Shown here piece by piece: positions 32,870 through 37,650 of a DNA stretch of 37,650 nucleotides. Source of the stretch: Paenibacillus albidus. GTDB lineage: Bacteria; Bacillota; Bacilli; Paenibacillales; Paenibacillaceae. Made by a program: the position numbers and the translations under genes. The notes under the pieces were generated by a model, which worked only from the letters and a program-made list of their open reading frames with translations, was not told the DNA's origin and searched no databases. The stretch covers positions 1-37,650 of the forward strand of contig NZ_BMKR01000054.1 in assembly GCF_014644435.1 (NCBI RefSeq), given 5' to 3'. Each line of letters begins with the position of its first letter. Position 1 is the stretch's first letter.

Positions 32870-32898
32870 ACTTTAGCAAGGATTATGGGCGATGTCAA
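32870..32898 (-). promoter_or_regulatory. Promoter of the GH1 gene
   Basis: TTGACA (32893-32898), 17 bases, TAAAGT (32870-32875) on the minus strand. No good cre match covers it, unlike at bglP and licT. Confidence 0.6.
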
Positions 32899-32943
32899 CC
32901 GCGAAGCAGCCTGCTTCTTTATTAAATCTTTATAAACTGCTCC

Positions 32944-32949
32944 TATAAT
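32944..32949 (+). promoter_or_regulatory. -10 box of the esterase-family gene
   Basis: A perfect TATAAT 41 bases before the start codon; the -35 (TTAAAT, 32922-32927) is weak. Confidence 0.4.
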
Positions 32950-32989
32950 GGGGGAAAAGTTATACACACCCTTTTGAGGAGGAACATCC

Positions 32990-34357
32990 ATGTCTATGAA
33001 GTCAAAATGGAACCGAAAGGTAATCGCTCTATTATCCGCACTGCTGGTACTGTTGCCCAGCCAAAGTGCCTCAGCGGGGGCTGCGCCACCGTCCGGCTCG
33101 AAGCTGCCAGGTTATGCTCATGAGATTAAATCATTGAAGGGAGAGGACTATAGCGATCTGGCTTATTTAAAACCGCTGCTGGCAGGCAAAACTGTGGTTA
33201 GTCTGGGTGAGAATTTTCACCGGGTAGCCGAATATGCGAGTCTGAAGACAAAAATGATTAAATATTTGCACGAGGAGCTCGGATTTGATGTCATTGCCTT
33301 TGAGTCGGGCCTGGGCGATGCCGAATTTATCAATAAACAGTCTGATCAATTGAACGCCACGGAGATGATGAAATATTCCGTCCTGCCGGTGTGGCATTCC
33401 AAGGAAACGCTGGAGCTGTTCAACTATATCAAGAAGTCGCACAAGACAGATAAACCGCTGGAATTGGCCGGTTTCGACAACCAGTTCACTTCGCCCATGC
33501 TGACCTACGGGGTGAGTGACTTCATCTCCACAGTGAACAAGGAGTACGGCAAGGCCTTTATATCCTTTGATTTTGAAGCAATTACCGAATTCTACGTGAT
33601 AATGAATAAATATGGTTTGCATCCGGAGAGTGAAGCGTATAAACGGGGGATGAAACAAGTAATTCAACGTTATGTACCGCAATACAAACAGTATACCCGA
33701 TACATTAAAGAGCGGCGGGAGCTGTTTACGGCGGCTTATCCAGCGGATCCCTATCTCATTGATGTAGTCCTGAAATCTCTGGAGGATCGTGTGCAATTTC
33801 TGCAGAACAGCTCGCTTGTAAATGTACAACAATCCTACGAGGCGCGCGACCGGGCCATGGCTGAGCATGTAGAATGGTTGATGAAGGTTAGATATCCAGG
33901 CAAAAAAATCATTTTGTGGGCACATAACGACCACCTGGCCAAAAACACCTCGGATATCCGGGTGCTGGAAGGCGGCAAATGGATTAACAGTTTCACAAGC
34001 ATGGGAGAACTGCTGCACCAAAAGCTCAAGGATAAAATGTACGTTGTCGGCTTCTTTATGAACAGAGGAAAGACGGTCTCGATCACAAATATGAAGGAAT
34101 TCTCTATTGGTCCCATGCCAAAGGGGAGCCTCGAACAAACCCTTTTGCAGACGGGACATAAAAATATTTTTGTCGACCTGTCCCGGCACACCAAAGCGGA
34201 CGTTTCCAACAGCTGGATGTTCAAACCAGTGTATGCCGCCGAAGACGGGATGACGAGTGAGGTCATTGTTCCGATGTCGATGAAATTTGTACCGAAGGAG
34301 CAGTTCGACGGCCTGATTGTCGTTGACCGGGTCAACACTCCGACTCCTGCGTATTAG
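32990..34357 (+). CDS. Secreted erythromycin-esterase-family protein
   Basis: A 455-residue protein with a signal peptide (KWNRK, hydrophobic 11-22, cleavage probably after SASA near residue 29) and an erythromycin-esterase-like domain. The family motifs are SLGENFH (Glu74, His77), IAFESG (Glu105) and WAHNDH (His312, His315), with EARDRAMAEH between. EreA/EreB enzymes that open macrolides are cytosolic, whereas many bacillus homologues are exported and act on unknown esters; resistance should not be assumed. GGAGG lies 7 bases before the ATG. It is convergent with the SLH protein gene. Confidence 0.87.
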   Translation: MSMKSKWNRKVIALLSALLVLLPSQSASAGAAPPSGSKLPGYAHEIKSLKGEDYSDLAYLKPLLAGKTVVSLGENFHRVAEYASLKTKMIKYLHEELGFDVIAFESGLGDAEFINKQSDQLNATEMMKYSVLPVWHSKETLELFNYIKKSHKTDKPLELAGFDNQFTSPMLTYGVSDFISTVNKEYGKAFISFDFEAITEFYVIMNKYGLHPESEAYKRGMKQVIQRYVPQYKQYTRYIKERRELFTAAYPADPYLIDVVLKSLEDRVQFLQNSSLVNVQQSYEARDRAMAEHVEWLMKVRYPGKKIILWAHNDHLAKNTSDIRVLEGGKWINSFTSMGELLHQKLKDKMYVVGFFMNRGKTVSITNMKEFSIGPMPKGSLEQTLLQTGHKNIFVDLSRHTKADVSNSWMFKPVYAAEDGMTSEVIVPMSMKFVPKEQFDGLIVVDRVNTPTPAY

Positions 34358-34394
34358 GTGTATGGTTCATTCCTTGTAATGCTTAAAAATAAAA

Positions 34395-34431
34395 AAACGG
34401 TTGGTCTCAGGTTCCCCTGATCCAACCGTTT
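34395..34431. terminator. Bidirectional terminator
   Basis: AAACGGTTGG and CCAACCGTTT flank an inner TCAGG/CCTGA stem. Plus-strand CTTTATATTT and minus-strand TTTTTTATTTTT follow, serving both the esterase-family gene and the SLH protein gene. Confidence 0.9.
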
Positions 34432-34442
34432 CTTTATATTTA

Positions 34443-37340
34443 CTATTTGAGGATAATATTATCGATCAGTACCGCCGAATCATAGACGCTGTCTCCTTGA
34501 TCCCACACGTGAAAGCGAAGGACAATGGAAGCCTTCCCGGCAAATTGACTTACGTCGAATTGGACGTGCTTCCAATTCGTCATGTATGCCGTTTCGTCTC
34601 CACCGTAGAAATCAATCGCCACTTTGTTCTCATCAATCCAGTATGGGGTGGACCCGTTAATGGATTCGGTCCCAATGACAACGGACTCGTTACCGTAGAC
34701 ACTGGATGTTACAGAAGGTCCGCCATTAACATGCGAGGTAACGACGGAAGCCGTATTGATGTATACACTGGTGGTTACCGTTGTTTTAAAAGTATCGTTA
34801 AATTTGGACCCAACGAATTCCTTAGGCTCCTCGGAAATGAAATTATAATCGAAGGAAAGGGTTGTTGCTCCTTCTGGAACAATGAAGCTTTGCTCGATAT
34901 AACTATCCGAATTGTAGTCGATGCCTCCGTTATCGTTATTTTCAAACCCAAGACCGGTGCTGATAATGGCCATGTAGTTGCCCTCCGTCGGCTTGAGTGG
35001 TCCAAGCTTGGAGATAACCCGAACATCTCCGTTCCCATTCCAGCCAATCCAATTTCCGGTTTCAAATGTTCCGTTGATCAGACCCTGCGTCTTAGCCCCA
35101 ATGTTGCTGCCCTTCATAGCGAAAGCAGCCAATCCATCATTTGCACCATTGGCAGCCACTGCCGCCTGGAAGGCTTCTTCGGTCGTCTTGTTCTCATCAA
35201 CTAACGCGGTGAACACAGATTGAATAATCGCCTGATCATAAGCAAGCTTTACATAATCGGTATATCCATAATAGGTGCCGGCACCATTGTTGATGAACGC
35301 ATCTGCCATGGAATTGTTGTACAAGCTCCGGCAGCTGCCGTTAAATACGATCGTATCCGGCAACATATCGTTATAGCGTGTAATAAAAGAAGGCGTAATA
35401 GCATAATATCCGGAGATAATAGCCAGTCTTCCTTTTTTCAAGTCCATCTCATACGCTTTTTTACTTTCTTCAGTTGCCTTTTCCCCAGTCAGGAACATGA
35501 CCTGCGGCCCGGCATATTTAAAATCAATACCGAACTTATTATGGAGCGTTTGGAGCACCTTTTCATCATAGAAAGTATCTCCATGGGTATCTAAAACTAC
35601 GACTCCATAGTTATTCAGTCCTTTAAAAAAGTTAACGTCAGCTGCGGCATCCTTTACTCTTTCTGCAACGAAAGGGTAATTGGACTGTACGAACTCATTA
35701 TACACAGCGTCATAAACAGTCGATGAGGTAAGCTTGCTGGAGAATGGAGAAATCACAGCAACCCGCTTGCTTCCTATGGATACGACGGATTGTTCGACAC
35801 TTTGCGTAAGCGCATTTGCTTGCAATGCATCACCGGAAGCAGCAATTTCTCCGGTGCTGCTTAAGCCCTTGGTATTCTCAGGAGCTGCTGAAATTCCTCC
35901 CAGAATCCCGGCGTCCAATAAATACCATATACTTCCGCCAGCACCGGAAATACCTGCATGCTGTACTTCAGCTTGCGTTTGCAGCCAAGCTACAGTTTCT
36001 TCCTTTGCTTTTTGGATATCACCGTATTCAGTGACCAGCTGATCCAGCTTATTCTGCGTATTATTCTCGATGATTTCCACTTGTGCAAGCTGCTCAGCCG
36101 TAAGATGCTTCACTATAGATAATTTGAACACTGTGCTGCTTGGGGCGTCTCCCGTATAAGCCACCAGATTTATGTAGCCTTCTGTGCTTTCAGTCAATGT
36201 AACTTTACCACTGTAGATCCCGTCTGCTTTGAGACTGTCTCCATGACTCGCCAGACCATCATCATATAGTGATGTGATTTCGGAGATCACTTTGCCGCTG
36301 TCATCAACCTTATAGACACTGGCAGTTACCGTTTCAGCCCCGCTCAGCGGTACACGGAATACGACTTCTGATGGTTCATCCGCATAAATGGAATCAGCGC
36401 TCTCCCCTTTCACCACAACCTGAAGACCGTTTATCGGTGCAGGAGTTGCAGGTACCGGTGTTGCTGGTGTAGGCGTTGCTGTGCCCGGTGCTTCTGTTAC
36501 AGGTATAGGCGTTGCTGTCGCAGGTGCTTCAGTTGCAGGTGGAGCTGGATTTACCGGAGAATTCCCGCCTCCGGTTGTCACCATGGTTGCAGCCGGTGTT
36601 GCAGTCGGTGTAACAGTTGGTGTGGCCACTAGAGATTCACCTTTGTTGACCTCTTTAGCAAGAAGCTCTTTGGATTTCTCGACATATACCGACCTATTCA
36701 CTCTGAATTCATAAGCCAGACGAGCCAGAGCCTGCCGCTGCGCATGGTCTTTCGGCTTGAAGTTCAGCTTTCCGTCACTGCCTTCAATCCCGTTAATGAA
36801 GCCATTGTTGAAAGCCAAGGAGACGTACGCTTTGGCCCATTCGGATACCTCAGATAGATCTGCCAGCTTGGCATCAACCGGAAGCTCCTTTGCCGTATCT
36901 TCCAATTCAAAAGCCCGAATGAAAAATACGACCAGCTCTTCACGGGTGACCTTCGAATTAGGGCTGAAAGTAGTAGCGGATGTTCCTTCCGTAATACCAG
37001 CCTCTACCAATGTACCTATGTAACCGCGGTACCAACTGTTCGGGTCCACGTCTTTGAACGATGCTGCTTTCTCACCATTCTCTTTCAGACCGAGGGACAG
37101 GACGATGATTTTCGCCAGTTCGGCGCGTGTCATGGCCTTATTCGGTTTAAAGCTATTGTCTTCATACCCAGAGATTATTCCTGCTTCTACTAAGGATTGA
37201 ATCTCTTTTTGCGCATAAGAATCCGTGATGTCCTTGAACTGCGTAGTCTCACCAAACGCCATACTTGGCATTAGGGTACTTAACAGCAGGGCAAATACCA
37301 TCATCAGATTGACTTTACGGCGTACTGCATGGAATAGCAT
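34443..37340 (-). CDS. SLH surface protein with caspase/gingipain-like domain
   Basis: A 965-residue exported protein. Domains: signal peptide (1-30, ending SMAFG), three SLH repeats (about 33-77, 93-137 and 160-205; e.g. FKDITDSYAQKEIQSLVEAG, FKDVDPNSWYRGYIGTLVEAG) that bind pyruvylated wall polymer, a Thr/Pro/Ala linker (239-303), an Ig-like region (305-410), a predicted clan-CD cysteine-protease core with His586 in VVLDTHGD and Cys670 in VFNGSC, and a C-terminal jelly-roll-like domain (about 755-965, GTFETGNWIGW ... LIDNIILK). The ATG at 37340 follows GGGAG; the frame extends to 37400 without a better site. The protease assignment rests on motif spacing and is inference. Confidence 0.8.
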   Translation of the reverse strand: MLFHAVRRKVNLMMVFALLLSTLMPSMAFGETTQFKDITDSYAQKEIQSLVEAGIISGYEDNSFKPNKAMTRAELAKIIVLSLGLKENGEKAASFKDVDPNSWYRGYIGTLVEAGITEGTSATTFSPNSKVTREELVVFFIRAFELEDTAKELPVDAKLADLSEVSEWAKAYVSLAFNNGFINGIEGSDGKLNFKPKDHAQRQALARLAYEFRVNRSVYVEKSKELLAKEVNKGESLVATPTVTPTATPAATMVTTGGGNSPVNPAPPATEAPATATPIPVTEAPGTATPTPATPVPATPAPINGLQVVVKGESADSIYADEPSEVVFRVPLSGAETVTASVYKVDDSGKVISEITSLYDDGLASHGDSLKADGIYSGKVTLTESTEGYINLVAYTGDAPSSTVFKLSIVKHLTAEQLAQVEIIENNTQNKLDQLVTEYGDIQKAKEETVAWLQTQAEVQHAGISGAGGSIWYLLDAGILGGISAAPENTKGLSSTGEIAASGDALQANALTQSVEQSVVSIGSKRVAVISPFSSKLTSSTVYDAVYNEFVQSNYPFVAERVKDAAADVNFFKGLNNYGVVVLDTHGDTFYDEKVLQTLHNKFGIDFKYAGPQVMFLTGEKATEESKKAYEMDLKKGRLAIISGYYAITPSFITRYNDMLPDTIVFNGSCRSLYNNSMADAFINNGAGTYYGYTDYVKLAYDQAIIQSVFTALVDENKTTEEAFQAAVAANGANDGLAAFAMKGSNIGAKTQGLINGTFETGNWIGWNGNGDVRVISKLGPLKPTEGNYMAIISTGLGFENNDNGGIDYNSDSYIEQSFIVPEGATTLSFDYNFISEEPKEFVGSKFNDTFKTTVTTSVYINTASVVTSHVNGGPSVTSSVYGNESVVIGTESINGSTPYWIDENKVAIDFYGGDETAYMTNWKHVQFDVSQFAGKASIVLRFHVWDQGDSVYDSAVLIDNIILK

Positions 37341-37569
37341 ATTCTTCTCCCTTTCTATCTTAAAACTTTCACTCTGTATAGCCGTCCCAATAGGTCCCAA
37401 GGATGAGATATAAGACCACAGTCAGACAACCCTTTTGATTCTATAATAGGGACTACGGAGTTTACAATTATTATCGGCATTCATTTCATAGAACTTTATA
37501 CCTATCTTTTAACAAATGAGTGAACTTAGTTTACAGGATCGAAGCAAAGGTCTCCCGTGGGCAGCACAT
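37341..37569. other. Upstream region of the SLH gene
   Basis: No gene is seen. On the minus strand TTGTAA and TATAGA, 16 bases apart near 37440-37470, are a weak promoter candidate for the SLH gene. Confidence 0.35.
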
Positions 37570-37592
37570 AAAAAAAGCAGCCTCATGGGCTG
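37570..37592 (-). terminator. Terminator of a gene beyond the right edge
   Basis: On the minus strand CAGCCCATGAGGCTG followed by CTTTTTTTATG. It would end a gene entering from the right of the window. Confidence 0.65.
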
Positions 37593-37604
37593 GTCAGATT
37601 GTCG

Positions 37605-37643
37605 AGAAACCCAGGTCATTTCTTTGACTCTGGGTTTCTTTTT
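37605..37643 (+). terminator. Plus-strand hairpin with T-run at right edge
   Basis: GAAACCCAG (37606-37614) and CTGGGTTTC (37630-37638) with inner GTCA/TGAC, then TTTTT. No plus-strand gene precedes it within 3 kb, so it may be an attenuator in the leader of a gene starting beyond the window. Confidence 0.6.
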
Positions 37644-37650
37644 ACGTTCA

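Noticed and set aside
33167..34189. 340-residue frame antisense to the erythromycin-esterase-family gene
   Set aside because: The plus strand encodes a clear signal peptide and family motifs; the antisense frame is an open shadow with no recognisable domain.
32990..34357. Macrolide resistance call for the esterase-family gene
   Set aside because: It has a signal peptide and only general family motifs; known resistance esterases act in the cytoplasm, so resistance is not supported by sequence alone.
34401..35204. 267-residue plus-strand frame antisense to the SLH protein
   Set aside because: It begins within the bidirectional terminator and shows no family pattern.
1..37650. CRISPR array, mobile element or prophage
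   Set aside because: No regularly spaced repeats, transposase, integrase, att-like duplication or phage structural genes were seen. The only tandem repeat is the 21-base array inside GT8.

Overview
The window looks like chromosome of a Gram-positive, spore-forming Firmicute, most likely Paenibacillus or a close relative. The evidence is strong GGAGG-type ribosome binding sites with frequent TTG/GTG starts, a RacA-like chromosome-anchoring protein, a KinB/LytS-type membrane histidine kinase, a three-SLH surface protein, LicT/CcpA-type control of a beta-glucoside system, and many AraC, TetR and WYL regulators. I see no rRNA, tRNA, CRISPR, transposase, integrase or phage module. Genus is inferred from gene content, not from a search.

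Layout. 0-5.9 kb: a SnoaL-like protein; a GNAT remnant overlapping an alpha/beta hydrolase; then a minus-strand operon MFS exporter - luciferase-like monooxygenase - HSL-type esterase, divergent from a TetR regulator, with two matching palindromes at the two promoters. 6.1-10.1 kb: RacA-like protein, AraC regulator divergent from a water channel (AqpZ type), DinB-like protein and a WYL regulator. 10.2-11.7 kb: two tandem paralogous GT2 glycosyltransferases, the second without the usual acidic residue of the ED motif. 12-17 kb: an unrecognised protein, a second AraC regulator divergent from a short-chain dehydrogenase, and a 700-residue TerD-domain protein.

17-21.5 kb: a long non-coding gap, then a sugar operon (Gfo/Idh/MocA dehydrogenase plus two TIM-barrel isomerases) with a divergent cupin-AraC regulator. 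21.5-26.1 kb: histidine kinase, DUF1304 membrane protein, a GT8 glycosyltransferase with an extraordinary Arg/Lys tail, and a nucleotidyltransferase that probably makes its sugar donor or a related one. 26.2-27.7 kb: malate:quinone oxidoreductase. 28.0-32.7 kb: a beta-glucoside system (PTS permease, LicT antiterminator, 6-phospho-beta-glucosidase) in which each of the three genes has its own promoter, RAT hairpin and terminator; two of the promoters carry a CcpA (cre) site over the -35 box. 33-37.4 kb: a secreted erythromycin-esterase-family protein convergent with a large SLH protein that carries a predicted caspase/gingipain-like His-Cys domain.

Most novel candidates: the SLH-anchored clan-CD-like protein, the GT8 with the polycationic tail, the degenerate second GT2, the TerD protein apparently lacking the RING-type cysteines of its relatives, and a shared promoter box at the two AraC loci.
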